From Angelakisella massiliensis (GTDB lineage: Bacteria > Bacillota > Clostridia > Oscillospirales > Ruminococcaceae): a DNA stretch of 64,000 bases. The notes under the pieces are model-generated. The model was not told the DNA's origin. It made no database searches and saw only the letters and a list, made by a program, of their open reading frames with translations. Positions 41,524 to 50,462 of the stretch are shown here, piece after piece. Position numbers and translations under genes: made by a program. The stretch lies in contig NZ_LT629945.1 of the NCBI RefSeq assembly GCF_900104675.1, forward strand, positions 2,899,668-2,963,667. Direction: 5' to 3'. The stretch's first letter is position 1. Each line of letters opens with the position of its first letter.

Positions 41524-42702
41524 TTATTCCTGGGGAATGGAATTGGCCAGCAAAGCCTCCATGTCCTCCCGGGTGACATCCACATGATACATCACTTTGT
41601 AATAATCAATAGCCACATCCACGATGTCAATGTCATAGAGATCAGGATACAGCAGGTTGGCCATCCAGTGCAGGCCGATAAAGCGGTTGACAGACGGAGG
41701 ACGGTCCGCCCAGCTGTAAGGCAAATCGGGCATCTTGTAAACCCGGCCATTCTTTACCGCGTCAATGGTAGCCCAGTTGGGATCGCTGAGAATGGTCTCA
41801 TAGGCGTTGGAGGTACCCTGTGTGATGATGATCTGAGGATTCCAGCTGAGAATCTGTTCCATGGAAACAGCAGACTGACCGAAACCGGACTTGGCGTCCA
41901 CCTGAGCCACATTGATAGCACCGGCGGTATTGAAAACATAGGAACGGTTGGAGCTGGCGGGTTCGGTAGCCAGTCCGTCATCACCCTCGGCGTAATAGAG
42001 GGTCACCCGCTCCTCCTCAGGAACCTGGGCCGCTACAGCCTCAACCTTCTCCACGATATCGGAGGTGTAGGCAATGATCTCCTCCGCGTCCTCTTCCCGG
42101 TCGATGATCTTGCCCAGCAGGCGGTACGCCTCGGCATAATCCGCCATCTCACCACTGAAAAGCACCACAGGGATATCCAGCTGAGCCTGAAGGTCATCCG
42201 CCTCAGAAATATCGGTCTCGGTGATGGTGCTGGTGCCCATGCTGAGAATCACCTGTACATCGGCGTTCTTAATGGCTTCCAGATTCAGGGAGCCATTGCT
42301 GCCGGACATGGTACCATAGCTGGGCAGATCCCACACTTCTTCGGTAACGAATTTTTTCTGCTCCTCTGTAAAGGCGCTGCCGGTAGAGCTGGGGGCGGCG
42401 GTCATCTTATCGGGAGCCAGGGTATACAGCAGCATCAGCGCGGTGGAGCCGGTGGGATAGATCCGCTCCAGATTTTCCGGTGAGGGAATGGTGAGCGTAC
42501 GTCCACCCATATCCACAATTTCCACAGTACCGTCAGAAGCTGCGGCCTCGCTGCTCTCCGGCGCCTGGGAGTCGGCAGCCTCACTTGCCGGTGTGGATGC
42601 CACGGATGATGCCGCGCTGGACGCGGCCTGGCCTGCGCAGCCGGTGAGTACCAGCAGCAGCACCAGTGTCAGTGCCAGCAGGGACTGAAACTTTCTTTTC
42701 AT
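41524..42702 (-). CDS. ABC transporter substrate-binding lipoprotein (Fe/siderophore/cobalamin-type)
   Basis: Class III (BtuF/FepB-like) binding protein of 392 residues. The signal MKRKFQSLLALTLVLLLVLTGC has lipobox LTGC, then a Ser/Ala/Glu linker (27-58). The binding fold opens with VEIVDMGGRTLTIP and includes AEGDDGLATEPASSNRSYVF. Last gene of a four-gene operon with permease, ATPase and methyltransferase. Substrate could be a ferric siderophore, haem, a corrinoid or another metal complex; sequence does not decide. Confidence 0.9.
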   Translation of the reverse strand: MKRKFQSLLALTLVLLLVLTGCAGQAASSAASSVASTPASEAADSQAPESSEAAASDGTVEIVDMGGRTLTIPSPENLERIYPTGSTALMLLYTLAPDKMTAAPSSTGSAFTEEQKKFVTEEVWDLPSYGTMSGSNGSLNLEAIKNADVQVILSMGTSTITETDISEADDLQAQLDIPVVLFSGEMADYAEAYRLLGKIIDREEDAEEIIAYTSDIVEKVEAVAAQVPEEERVTLYYAEGDDGLATEPASSNRSYVFNTAGAINVAQVDAKSGFGQSAVSMEQILSWNPQIIITQGTSNAYETILSDPNWATIDAVKNGRVYKMPDLPYSWADRPPSVNRFIGLHWMANLLYPDLYDIDIVDVAIDYYKVMYHVDVTREDMEALLANSIPQE

Positions 42703-42853
42703 GAAAATCCTCCTCTTTTTTTCAGATCTTCCCTTTCCCTGTCAGACGGGACGGGAAAAGGACCTCCGGCAAAGATAACGGCCGGGGGACTATTCCACAG
42801 GCTGTTGCACCTGAGAATGACTGATATCCACATGGGCACAAGGTTTTGAAAGG

Positions 42854-43666
42854 TTATCTTTCCGTTCCCAGCCGGGGAACCGGAATGCAGATGGTGGCCT
42901 CCCGCTCCGCCTCCACAGAAACGGTGCGCACCTTGATTTCCATTCCATACAGCTGCTGCATGGTCGGTTCCGTGACCACCTGGGAGGCGTCCCCCATGGC
43001 AACGATCCGGCCGCCCCGCATGGCGATGATCCGGTCCGCGCAGTAAAGGGCATGGTCCGGGTTGTGGGTAACCATCAGCACCCCCATCCCCTCCCGGGCA
43101 AGGCAGCGCATCTGCTCCAGCACCAGATACTGGTTGCCAAAATCCAGACTGGCGGTGGGCTCGTCCATAATCAGCAGATCAGGCTGCTGGGTCAGGGCCC
43201 GGGCGATGAGCACCATCTGCCGCTGTCCTCCTGAAAGCTGGGTATAGCACCGGTCAGCATAGGCGGATATCCCCAGACGCTCCATAGCCTGCCGGGCAAT
43301 TTCCTGGTCCTTTTTGGTGGGCTGGCACATCCGGCTCAAGTGAGGCGTCCTTCCCAGCAGCACCACGTCCCGCACGGTGAAGGGAAAGGGCGGAGTATGG
43401 GTCTGGGGAATATAAGCGATTTTTTTCGCCAGGCTCCGCTCATCCATATGGTGTACATCCTGGCCATAAAGGCGGATGCTTCCCTGCTGGGGCCTCAGAA
43501 ACGCCAGCATGGTTTTGAGCAAAGTGGTTTTTCCGCAGCCATTGGCGCCCAGAATGCAGACATATTCTCCTTTGTGCAGATCAAAGGAAACTCCATTGAG
43601 CACCGGGCGGCTGCCATAGCTGAAATGCACTTCGGAGACCTCTATCATGGTTTGCTGTTCACTCAT
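42854..43666 (-). CDS. ABC transporter ATP-binding protein (FecE/BtuD-like)
   Basis: A 270-residue ATPase with GANGCGKTT (Walker A, about 37-45), LSGGQRQMVLIARAL (signature) and LLIMDEPTASLD (Walker B). It overlaps the permease gene by 8 bases. It energises import with the FecD-like permease. A short C-terminal extension (GMEIKVRTVSVEAERE) is typical of siderophore/B12 ATPases. Confidence 0.95.
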   Translation of the reverse strand: MSEQQTMIEVSEVHFSYGSRPVLNGVSFDLHKGEYVCILGANGCGKTTLLKTMLAFLRPQQGSIRLYGQDVHHMDERSLAKKIAYIPQTHTPPFPFTVRDVVLLGRTPHLSRMCQPTKKDQEIARQAMERLGISAYADRCYTQLSGGQRQMVLIARALTQQPDLLIMDEPTASLDFGNQYLVLEQMRCLAREGMGVLMVTHNPDHALYCADRIIAMRGGRIVAMGDASQVVTEPTMQQLYGMEIKVRTVSVEAEREATICIPVPRLGTER

Positions 43667-44684
43667 GGCCGTTCCCTCTCCCGCTGCCGTATCTGAAAAT
43701 CAGGAAGAAAAACGGCACGCCGATAAAAGATGTCAAAATACCGATGGGCAGTTCCACCGTAAAAGCGGTACGGGCCACATCGTCCACCAAAAGCAGAAAG
43801 GTGGAGCCTAAAATGGCACAGGTGGGCAGCAGGCGCTTGAAATTGGGGCCCACCAGTGCCCGTCCGGCATGGGGGATCACCAGTCCCACCCAGCCTACCA
43901 TGCCGCAAATGGAGACACAGGCGGCGGTGATGAGGGTGGAAGCAATGATCACCTGATGGCGCACCCGGGCGGTTTTGATTCCCATGCTCCGTGCTTCCTC
44001 CTCACCGAAAGAAAGGACATTCAGCTGCCAGCGGACTCCGAAAAGGATGAGAAAGCCCAGAGCAACCGGCACCAAAATGCTCCACAGCTTGGTTTTGTTA
44101 ATGGTATTGAAGCTGCCCATCAGCCAGAATGTGATCTGGGGCAGCTTATCGTCAGCGTCAGCCAGCAGCTTGATGGCGGAGGTACCGGACTGAAAAAGGG
44201 TACTGACCATCATCCCCCCCAGCACCAGACCCAGAATGGCGTCCTGACTGAAACGGTTGGTAACAGTGGTGGCGATAAACACCGCCAGGATTCCCCCCAA
44301 AAAGCCCAGCAGCTGCACCTGGATATTGGGCAGACCCAGCAGCATGGCGATACAGGCGCCAAAGCCCGCCCCGGCAGAGGCTCCCAGAATATCAGGGGAA
44401 ACCATGGGATTTTTAAACATCCCCTGATAGGCAGCACCGGAGACCGCCAGACCGCCTCCTACCAGCAAAGCTGCCAGCACTCTGGGCAACCGGATATTGA
44501 ACAGCGTTGTTTCCATATTGGGGTTGATGATCTGGCTGGGATCAACAAAATGATAATACAGCGTATGTAAAAGGTCCGGCAGCGCAATGGGAAAGCTGCC
44601 GATGGTAAAGGAAAACAGAAACGCCCCCAGGGGCAGCAGCAACAGCAGCGGCCAACAATCCGCCAATTTTTGTCTCCAATTCAC
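43659..44684 (-). CDS. ABC transporter permease (FecCD/BtuC family)
   Basis: A 341-residue permease with about ten membrane helices. Family pieces are NIRLPRVLAALLVGGGLAVSGAAYQ and GMVGWVGLVIPHAGRALVGPNFKRLLP, the latter forming the ATPase contact. It follows the methyltransferase gene by 24 bases and overlaps the ATPase gene. It probably acts as a homodimer. Confidence 0.94.
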   Translation of the reverse strand: MNWRQKLADCWPLLLLLPLGAFLFSFTIGSFPIALPDLLHTLYYHFVDPSQIINPNMETTLFNIRLPRVLAALLVGGGLAVSGAAYQGMFKNPMVSPDILGASAGAGFGACIAMLLGLPNIQVQLLGFLGGILAVFIATTVTNRFSQDAILGLVLGGMMVSTLFQSGTSAIKLLADADDKLPQITFWLMGSFNTINKTKLWSILVPVALGFLILFGVRWQLNVLSFGEEEARSMGIKTARVRHQVIIASTLITAACVSICGMVGWVGLVIPHAGRALVGPNFKRLLPTCAILGSTFLLLVDDVARTAFTVELPIGILTSFIGVPFFFLIFRYGSGRGNGHE

Positions 44685-44708
44685 AGGGAATACCGCTCCT
44701 TTCCGGCA

Positions 44709-45383
44709 TCAGCCGGGATTTACCTCTTTTTCCATGATGATCCATCTGCCGTTGTCCTGGGTATGCAGGAGCTGGTATGGAATATTGCTTTCTCTGAGGA
44801 TCTGTTCCAGGGAAGCGTCTGTGATGGACCCGCTTTTTGCCATCACATCCTCAGGCCAGCCGGGACGGATCTGCTGCATCCGGGGCCGGATCTGCTCCAC
44901 CAGCTGCAGGCTTCCCATGCCGCCGCCCACATAAGTGCGGCCTCCCGGCGCCAGGATCCGCCAGATTTCCTTCAATGCCTTGGGCAGGTCGGACCAGATA
45001 TGATAAGATCCTCTGCTGACCACCAGATCGGCACAGCCATCCTCCAGCTGCGCCAAATGGTGTACATCCCCTTGCAAAAAACGGCACCGGTCAGTCAGTC
45101 CTCGCTGGTCAGCGTGTTTTTGGGCAAGATCCAGAGCCGCGTCATTGACATCTACAAAAATCCCTGTCAAGCGGCTTTGTTCCAGCAGCGCCATTCCAAG
45201 ATGTCCGCCGCCGCAGCCGATATCTACCATGCATCCCTGGCGAATACCGGTCCGCTCCAGGATATCCTGGGCAATCACCGGATAAATGGGATAAAAAATA
45301 TACTCCGCGATAAAATCAAAAGGGAATTTTTCCCCCGCAGACATATCACTGTATCCTTGTTTTTGTTCCTCCTGGCGCTCCAT
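44709..45383 (-). CDS. Class I SAM-dependent methyltransferase, first gene of the ABC operon
   Basis: A 224-residue protein with the SAM motif VDIGCGGGHLG (about 53-63), a motif II acidic residue in GIFVDVNDAALDLA, and a post-motif GSYHIWSDLPKALKEIWRILAPGG, the UbiE/type 11 pattern. ATG 45383 follows GGAGG. Its place as first gene of an importer operon suggests it modifies the imported compound or a related metallophore, but the substrate is unknown. Confidence 0.88.
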   Translation of the reverse strand: MERQEEQKQGYSDMSAGEKFPFDFIAEYIFYPIYPVIAQDILERTGIRQGCMVDIGCGGGHLGMALLEQSRLTGIFVDVNDAALDLAQKHADQRGLTDRCRFLQGDVHHLAQLEDGCADLVVSRGSYHIWSDLPKALKEIWRILAPGGRTYVGGGMGSLQLVEQIRPRMQQIRPGWPEDVMAKSGSITDASLEQILRESNIPYQLLHTQDNGRWIIMEKEVNPG

Positions 45384-45597
45384 TGCGGAGCCTCCTTTCC
45401 TTCCTCCACTGTGGGAAGGTATTTTCACCCTCAAAATCCTCGTGCCGCAAAACTTCTTTCCTATTGGGCGCTTTCCCCTGGCGCTGTGTGTCGCTGAAAC
45501 GCATGACTTTTCGCATGGAAAGCTTCTCTGTCCGCCCCGGATACAGCCAATGCTATGGGCTGCCTGAAAGAAGGTGGGCCCTCGTTATCTCTGGTAA
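45384..45597 (-). promoter_or_regulatory. Long leader of the ABC operon, possible RNA element
   Basis: About 205 untranslated bases separate the promoter from the methyltransferase start. The leader holds several short stems (for example GGGC/GCCC near its 5' end, and GGCGC/GCGCC-like pairs) but no consensus I can match to a known riboswitch. No terminator-like stem is clear. Confidence 0.35.
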
Positions 45598-45626
45598 AGT
45601 ATAACGATTTTCCCATTGAATGTCAA
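45598..45626 (-). promoter_or_regulatory. Promoter of the ABC operon
   Basis: TTGACA (45626-45621), a 17-base spacer and TATACT (45603-45598) on the minus strand form a near-consensus sigma-A promoter. Confidence 0.78.
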
Positions 45627-45702
45627 CCCTGTAACGAACCTTTTTCACCACTGTTCATCACTTTTTCCATCCTGCAGAAACACTTTCAGACCGCTGTAAA
45701 AT

Positions 45703-45825
45703 CCATGGCCTGCGCCTGCCGGGGCGTGAAACCGGGGACCAAAGCTGCTTTCATCAAAAAACGGCTTCGTATCCAGGGGGTACCCAGTTCCCATAAAAGT
45801 GTGCCGCACTTTTGAGGGTACGCTC
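45703..45825 (-). repeat. Dispersed intergenic repeat, copy 2
   Basis: Read on the minus strand it shares CCCCCTGGATACG, GATGAAAGCAGC and CACGCCCCGG blocks, in the same order, with the copies at 2579-2722 and 54503-54640. It is non-coding and diverged. Confidence 0.55.
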
Positions 45826-45864
45826 TTTTTCTCACAGCTGCCGTGAATGGGACGGCACAGCAAA

Positions 45865-45901
45865 GCTCCGGCCCGCTGGCTGAAAAACAGCGGGCCGGAG
45901 C
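45865..45901 (-). terminator. Terminator of the alpha/beta hydrolase gene
   Basis: A perfect 14-bp stem (GCTCCGGCCCGCTG with CAGCGGGCCGGAGC) around a short loop, followed on the minus strand by TTTGCT. The T-run is weak, but the position about 60 bases after the stop at 45962 fits. Confidence 0.7.
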
Positions 45902-45961
45902 CTCAAAACCTGAATATTTTTGACACCCTGTACCAATATCGGGACCGATTCCTATCCCCAA

Positions 45962-46888
45962 TCAACTCAGTACGCCATCCAGGAAACGGATCAAGCCTTC
46001 CTCCACCTCATCCCGTAGCTCAGGCTCATTATGGATCTCATGACGATAACCGGAATAAGCCTTTACCGAAACAGGATTGCCGCTGCGGGCAAGGAGGTTG
46101 GCAACATGATAAAGCCCTTCGCCATAGTTGCCGCAAGGGTCCTGATCACCGGAAATCAAATAAACCGGCAGCCGGGAGGGAACCTTTTCCGCCCACTGGG
46201 GATTTTCGATAAAGTGATACAGCTGCACAAAGTCCCACACCAGCTCCAAAGTGGTATCAAAGGTGTTGAACATATCGCTTCCGTGGTCTGCCACTACCCG
46301 AGGATCATTGGCAATCCAGTCGGAAGGACCGTTGGGATTGGCGATGCGGTCTGTCATACCGCTGAACACCCTCCCAAACCACGGACCGGCGGGCTGATAG
46401 GGGTCCGCTTCATAAGCCGCCCGGAACTCCTCATTTTCATAGGCCTCCTCACAGCCCTTCCACTGGGAACAAAGACCGCAGAGCATCAGCGCTGTCAAAT
46501 CCTCTCCATAGCAGGCTGCATAGGCCCGGGCCAGCATGGAGCCCCAGCTGTGGCCAAACATCAGATAAGGAAGCGCCGGATAGTCCGCTGCGGCAATATC
46601 ATGGAGCTGTTTTTCGTCCTTCAGATAGGTCTCATAGCCGCCGGAATGGGGATCGCCCAAAGTCCCGCCATCATAGCCGGTTTTTCCATGCCCGATGTGA
46701 TCATCGGCATACACCACAAAGCCCGCCGCCTGGAATTTGCCGATCATGTGGAGATAGCGCCGGGAATGTTCTCCATACCCATGAATCAGTTGGATGACGC
46801 CTCTGGGCTTCCCCAGGGGAGTGTAGGCCCAGGCTTTGACAGTATCCCGCCCGTTGGCGGATGGAAAGCTGATTTCTCTGATAGACAT
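45962..46888 (-). CDS. Alpha/beta hydrolase (monoacylglycerol lipase/lysophospholipase-like)
   Basis: A 308-residue hydrolase with the oxyanion HGYGEHSRRY near 36-45 and nucleophile elbow GHSWGS (GxSxG). The acid is likely in ISGDQDPCG and the catalytic His in GYRHEIHNEPE near the C-terminus. No signal peptide, so it is cytosolic. It probably cleaves lysophospholipids, monoacylglycerols or similar esters. The AAGGAGGAG site is close before the start. Monocistronic, with its own terminator. Confidence 0.92.
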   Translation of the reverse strand: MSIREISFPSANGRDTVKAWAYTPLGKPRGVIQLIHGYGEHSRRYLHMIGKFQAAGFVVYADDHIGHGKTGYDGGTLGDPHSGGYETYLKDEKQLHDIAAADYPALPYLMFGHSWGSMLARAYAACYGEDLTALMLCGLCSQWKGCEEAYENEEFRAAYEADPYQPAGPWFGRVFSGMTDRIANPNGPSDWIANDPRVVADHGSDMFNTFDTTLELVWDFVQLYHFIENPQWAEKVPSRLPVYLISGDQDPCGNYGEGLYHVANLLARSGNPVSVKAYSGYRHEIHNEPELRDEVEEGLIRFLDGVLS

Positions 46889-47275
46889 GGTCGCTCCTCC
46901 TTGTGTTGTGTTTTTTACTATGAACGAGGGGCAAAACGATTTTGTGCAGACAAGACCTCACCTGAAAGCGTTTTCCCCTCACTTTACCGGGAGCATGCCC
47001 CATCTTTGAAGGTTTCCGCAAACAGCGCGGAAAAATCACACTGGGGCGTTTTCATAAATCTGACACCCTGCACCTTGGTTTCTGGGGATATTGCCTGGCG
47101 AAAAGAAAGGGCCGGCGTTTACACTTTCATAAAAATCATCGCGGCCCTTTTCCACTAAGCGATCAGTTTGGAAAGGAAAAGCCCAAATGTTATATCCTGC
47201 AAAAGCCAGAAAAATCGCGGCAGCGGGAGGTTCTCCTTTTCTCCGTCCGGCTTTTTCCCGCTCCTGTGCCAGGAT
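46889..47275 (-). other. Intergenic region with terminator of citC
   Basis: On the minus strand AAAGGGCCG pairs with CGGCCCTTT (47106-47150, loop about 27), followed by CTTTTCG, which probably ends citC transcription. The rest should hold the hydrolase promoter, which I could not pin down. Nothing else is seen. Confidence 0.5.
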
Positions 47276-48286
47276 TTACTGATCCCCCATCCGGCGCAGC
47301 TTCTCCAGCACCGGACGCGCGTCCTCACTCTCCAAATACGCGAACGTGGTAGGCGGCACCAGGGGCCGAACGCCCTCCAGATCTCCCTGAGCCAGCAGTG
47401 CACGCACCCGGGAAGCACTGATGGGCTGGCCCTCCTGTTCCTTGCGGGGCAGCTCCACCACCTGGATCTCCGGCTCCAGCCTCTGCTTGAGGGTTTGGTT
47501 ATAAATCGCCGTTACCGGGGATAGAGGTTCTGTACCAACATACCTCCGTGTCACACCCAGCGTGGGAGCGGTGTGGGCCTTAAAAATCTCGGCGTCAATG
47601 GCACAATGGGCATAGGCCAGCTGGGTCTCCTTGGTAAAATAGGAAGGGAAAGTCAGAGAGGATACTGCATACCTTCCTCCCGGGAGCACCACCACATTGG
47701 GCAGGTCTGCCGTCCCTTCCCTGATCAAGCGAATACGGTCCTCAAAGGGGAAGACCGAAACATCCTCCTGAACCGCCAGAATCACCACTTTGTCGCACTG
47801 GGAGGCCGCGGTCTCTACCAGATACCTGTGGCCCAGGGTGAAGGGATTGCAGTTCATCACCATTGCGGCAGTCAGAGGCGCCGGGGCGCCTGCGGCTTCC
47901 CTGATCTGAGCACAGTATTCCTCAATGCCGGGCCGCCCCCATTCCATCAGCGCCGCATAGGGCCGGGCAACAGCCACCTGACGGAAGCCCAGTCCCCGGA
48001 ACATCACCGCCTTTTCCGGCTTGGTGAACAGGTGCAGGTTGGTTCTGCCCCTTTCCCGGGCCTTGCCGATCAAATGGGTGATCACCGTACCTGTCAGATC
48101 CTCTCCCTGATGCTCGGGGCTGACGGCCATCATCTGGATCATATCCTCCCACAGTGAGCCTGTGGCCACCAGCTCGTCATCCTCAAACACACCCACTGTA
48201 TACTCCGCTTTATAGTTGGGCGTCAAACCGCACTGTCTCAGCAGCGGTTCCGCCTGATGCAGATCAATGGAATATTCTTCCCGCAT
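47276..48286 (-). CDS. citC: [Citrate (pro-3S)-lyase] ligase
   Basis: Acetylates the prosthetic group of citrate lyase to activate it. The 336-residue protein has an N-terminal GNAT-like part (about 1-125) and a C-terminal nucleotidyltransferase domain with the HxGH-type loop NPFTLGHR near 147-154 and the SASRVR piece near the C-terminus. citD, citE, citF and citG are not in the window, so it is an orphan here. GGAGGTG precedes the start. It is divergent from a LysR gene that may control it. Confidence 0.92.
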   Translation of the reverse strand: MREEYSIDLHQAEPLLRQCGLTPNYKAEYTVGVFEDDELVATGSLWEDMIQMMAVSPEHQGEDLTGTVITHLIGKARERGRTNLHLFTKPEKAVMFRGLGFRQVAVARPYAALMEWGRPGIEEYCAQIREAAGAPAPLTAAMVMNCNPFTLGHRYLVETAASQCDKVVILAVQEDVSVFPFEDRIRLIREGTADLPNVVVLPGGRYAVSSLTFPSYFTKETQLAYAHCAIDAEIFKAHTAPTLGVTRRYVGTEPLSPVTAIYNQTLKQRLEPEIQVVELPRKEQEGQPISASRVRALLAQGDLEGVRPLVPPTTFAYLESEDARPVLEKLRRMGDQ

Positions 48287-48521
48287 GGATGCACCTCCTT
48301 GTCTTTGGCCGGAACCATCTTGCGGCTTCCGGCTTCTTATGATATGATAACATATCCTGCTTTTTCAGGCAATGAGAACCACTTTTTTTCTCCCGGAAAC
48401 GGTGGGATTTCTTTCCGGGATTTTCACTGAAAAATCTATGGTCCCCCCAGGGGAAACGATTCTTTTCTTTTCCGTCAGCTGACTGAGGAAGGTAAAATTT
48501 TTCAAATCCTGCCGCTGATGA
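48287..48521. other. citC-lysR intergenic region, left part
   Basis: Holds an inverted repeat TCCCGGAAA/TTTCCGGGA (48391-48420) followed by TTTTC, which has no upstream plus-strand gene to terminate and may instead be a regulator site. A reverse -10-like ATTATA overlaps the lysR -10, so the two promoters may compete. Confidence 0.35.
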
Positions 48522-48550
48522 TTGACGGCAAAACTCACATATTATATAAT
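48522..48550 (+). promoter_or_regulatory. Promoter of the LysR gene
   Basis: TTGACG (48522-48527), a 17-base spacer and TATAAT (48545-48550). The leader to the start is about 170 bases. Confidence 0.68.
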
Positions 48551-48728
48551 AGAAACTGCAATGTTCTCATAGGTTATGCACAGAAAAATGCCGTTTATTG
48601 GAAATTTTCTCCTTTAGCGGTTTTCCTTTTTTTCATAACCTGACGGCTTCAAGCTGTTCCAGGCTGGCAACCGCTGTGTCCGCTCCGGCTGACTCCATGG
48701 AAGCAGTTGATACAGGAGGTGTTTGTCC

Positions 48729-49673
48729 TTGACGCAAAAAGAACTGATTTACATCACCACTATCGCTGAGGAAGGGAATATTTCCAAAGCGGCGGAAAAG
48801 CTGTTCATCGCTCAGCCTTCTCTGAGCCGCTGTTTGTCCAACATTGAAAAATCCCTGGGCGTGGAACTGTTCAAGCGCACCTCCGATGGAATGAAGCCTA
48901 CTCCCGCTGGGGAGTATTATATTGCCAGCGCCAAAATGATCCTGAAAACCTACAGTGACATGAAGGTACAGATTTCCCGGCTCAATGATATGAAAGCGGG
49001 AAAGCTGACCATCGGCACCACCACCTTTTTGGGCTCCTTCGCCCTGCCCGCAGTGCTCAAAACCTTCAGCACCCTTTACCCCAACATAGAAGTGAGCATT
49101 GTGGAAGACGTTTCCGTGAACATTGAAAACGAGATTATCAAAGGAACGGTGGATCTGGCCATCCTCCATACGCCTCTTGTAACCGACGCGGTGGAATATC
49201 AGCGGCTGACCAGGGAGCGGTTTCTGCTGGCTGTACCGCCGGATGACCCGCTCAATGATCAGTACTACGTCAAAGACGACAGCCAGGAAAAATATCTGGA
49301 TATCCGCCTGACTGCCAATCGCTCCTATATTCTCACCCATCCCACCCAGCGGACCCGGCAGGTATCCAACCGGATTTTGGCAGAAGCAGGAATCACTCCC
49401 AAGGTACGTTTTTCCACCAAAAGTATCCAGACCGCTACCCGGCTGGTGAGCGCGGATCTGGGGTTCACCCTGGTGCCTCACAGCTACTGCTCTCTGTTCA
49501 GCCAGGACTACAGCCCCAATTATTATTTTTTGGAGGAGCTGTATCATCCCTACTGGGAACTGGTGGTTTGCTATTCCCGTGAGCTGCCGTTGTCCAAAGC
49601 CGCTGAGGAGCTCATCCGCATCAGCACTGAAACCATGCCTTACCTCTACTATCATCAGGAACGGGGAAGGTAA
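48729..49673 (+). CDS. LysR family transcriptional regulator
   Basis: A 314-residue regulator with an N-terminal winged helix (about 1-60; NISKAAEKLFIAQPSLSRCLSNIEKSLG is the recognition region) and a C-terminal effector-binding domain (about 88-300). TTG 48729 is chosen because AGGAGGT ends 8 bases before it; another TTG at 48723 is too close. Divergent from citC, the usual layout for a LysR target; the inducer is unknown but citrate or a related acid is a reasonable guess. A terminator follows. Confidence 0.93.
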   Translation: MTQKELIYITTIAEEGNISKAAEKLFIAQPSLSRCLSNIEKSLGVELFKRTSDGMKPTPAGEYYIASAKMILKTYSDMKVQISRLNDMKAGKLTIGTTTFLGSFALPAVLKTFSTLYPNIEVSIVEDVSVNIENEIIKGTVDLAILHTPLVTDAVEYQRLTRERFLLAVPPDDPLNDQYYVKDDSQEKYLDIRLTANRSYILTHPTQRTRQVSNRILAEAGITPKVRFSTKSIQTATRLVSADLGFTLVPHSYCSLFSQDYSPNYYFLEELYHPYWELVVCYSRELPLSKAAEELIRISTETMPYLYYHQERGR

Positions 49674-49697
49674 AATTCGTACAAGCTTTGCTTTCAA

Positions 49698-49735
49698 GGG
49701 GACAGGAGGGAAATGCCTCTTGTCCCTGTTTTTAT
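49698..49735 (+). terminator. Terminator of the LysR gene
   Basis: GGGGACAGGAGG pairs with CCTCTTGTCCC, followed by TGTTTTTATT. It lies 25 bases after the LysR stop. Confidence 0.88.
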
Positions 49736-49760
49736 TGAAATTTGTGGAGGTAAATCGAGA

Positions 49761-50252
49761 ATGAGCGGCACATTGAGTTTCAGAACTGCCCAGCGGAAGG
49801 ATATTCCTTTAATCCTGCAATTCATCAAGGAATTGGCAGACTACGAAAAAATGCTTGATGAGGTTGTAGCTGATGAAGATACCCTGGAAACATGGATCTT
49901 TGACCGGCAGAAAGCCGAGGTGATCTTCCCGCTGGTGGATGGAAATGAAATTGGATTTGCTCTATTCTTCCATAATTTTTCCACCTTTCTTGGACGGGCC
50001 GGAATCTATCTGGAAGACTTATATATAAAGCCTGAATTCCGCGGCAGAGGCTACGGCAAAGCCATGCTGCAAAAACTCGCTTCCATCGCGGTGGAGCGGG
50101 GCTGCGGGCGATTGGAATGGTGGTGCCTTGATTGGAACAAACCCAGTATTGACTTCTATCTGTCTTTGGGCGCACAGCCAATGTCTGACTGGACAGTTTA
50201 CCGTATCGCGGGAGACACCCTCACCCAGCTTGCGCAGGAATGCAATGATTGA
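49761..50252 (+). CDS. SSAT-like GNAT acetyltransferase (polyamine/thialysine type)
   Basis: A 163-residue GNAT enzyme with the hallmark of the spermidine/spermine or thialysine N-acetyltransferase group: FFHNFSTFLGRAGIYLEDLY followed by PEFRGRGYGKAMLQ (acetyl-CoA loop) and LDWNKPSIDFYLSLGA. It should acetylate a primary amine of a polyamine or lysine analogue. GGAGG lies 11 bases before ATG 49761. It is separated from lysR by a terminator, so it has its own or a read-through promoter. Confidence 0.9.
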   Translation: MSGTLSFRTAQRKDIPLILQFIKELADYEKMLDEVVADEDTLETWIFDRQKAEVIFPLVDGNEIGFALFFHNFSTFLGRAGIYLEDLYIKPEFRGRGYGKAMLQKLASIAVERGCGRLEWWCLDWNKPSIDFYLSLGAQPMSDWTVYRIAGDTLTQLAQECND

Positions 50253-50427
50253 TTTCCCGTCTGGTCTGCCAAAGTGAAAAACACCACCAGCGCTGCCGGC
50301 TGAGGCATTCTTTTTTCTGGATGGTAAAACAGGGAAAGTGCCTGCTCTTTGCGGAAAATAAGCTGCTGTTTTTTCGCAGAATTTTTTTGCGGTGGGGCAG
50401 AGAAAAGAATTTTTTTTACAAAATCGG
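50253..50427. other. Intergenic region before the T-box
   Basis: A possible weak terminator for the acetyltransferase gene (a small CAGC/GCTG stem near 50291-50306, then TTCTTTTTTCTGG). No gene seen. Confidence 0.35.
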
Positions 50428-50456
50428 TTGACAGTCCCCTTAAAAAGTGCTTTAAT
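50428..50456 (+). promoter_or_regulatory. Promoter of the T-box/trpXYZ operon
   Basis: TTGACA (50428-50433), a 17-base spacer and TTTAAT (50451-50456). Confidence 0.72.
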
Positions 50457-50462
50457 ATTGCT

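Noticed and set aside
45384-45597. Cobalamin or molybdenum-cofactor riboswitch in the ABC operon leader
   Set aside because: A GGTGAAAAT-like piece is present, but the B12 box and the other conserved blocks are missing, and no Moco consensus fits. Kept only as an unassigned leader.
45645-45961. Short minus-strand frames within repeat copy 2
   Set aside because: They follow the repeat and a terminator hairpin; no ribosome site, and the frame is not kept in the other repeat copies.
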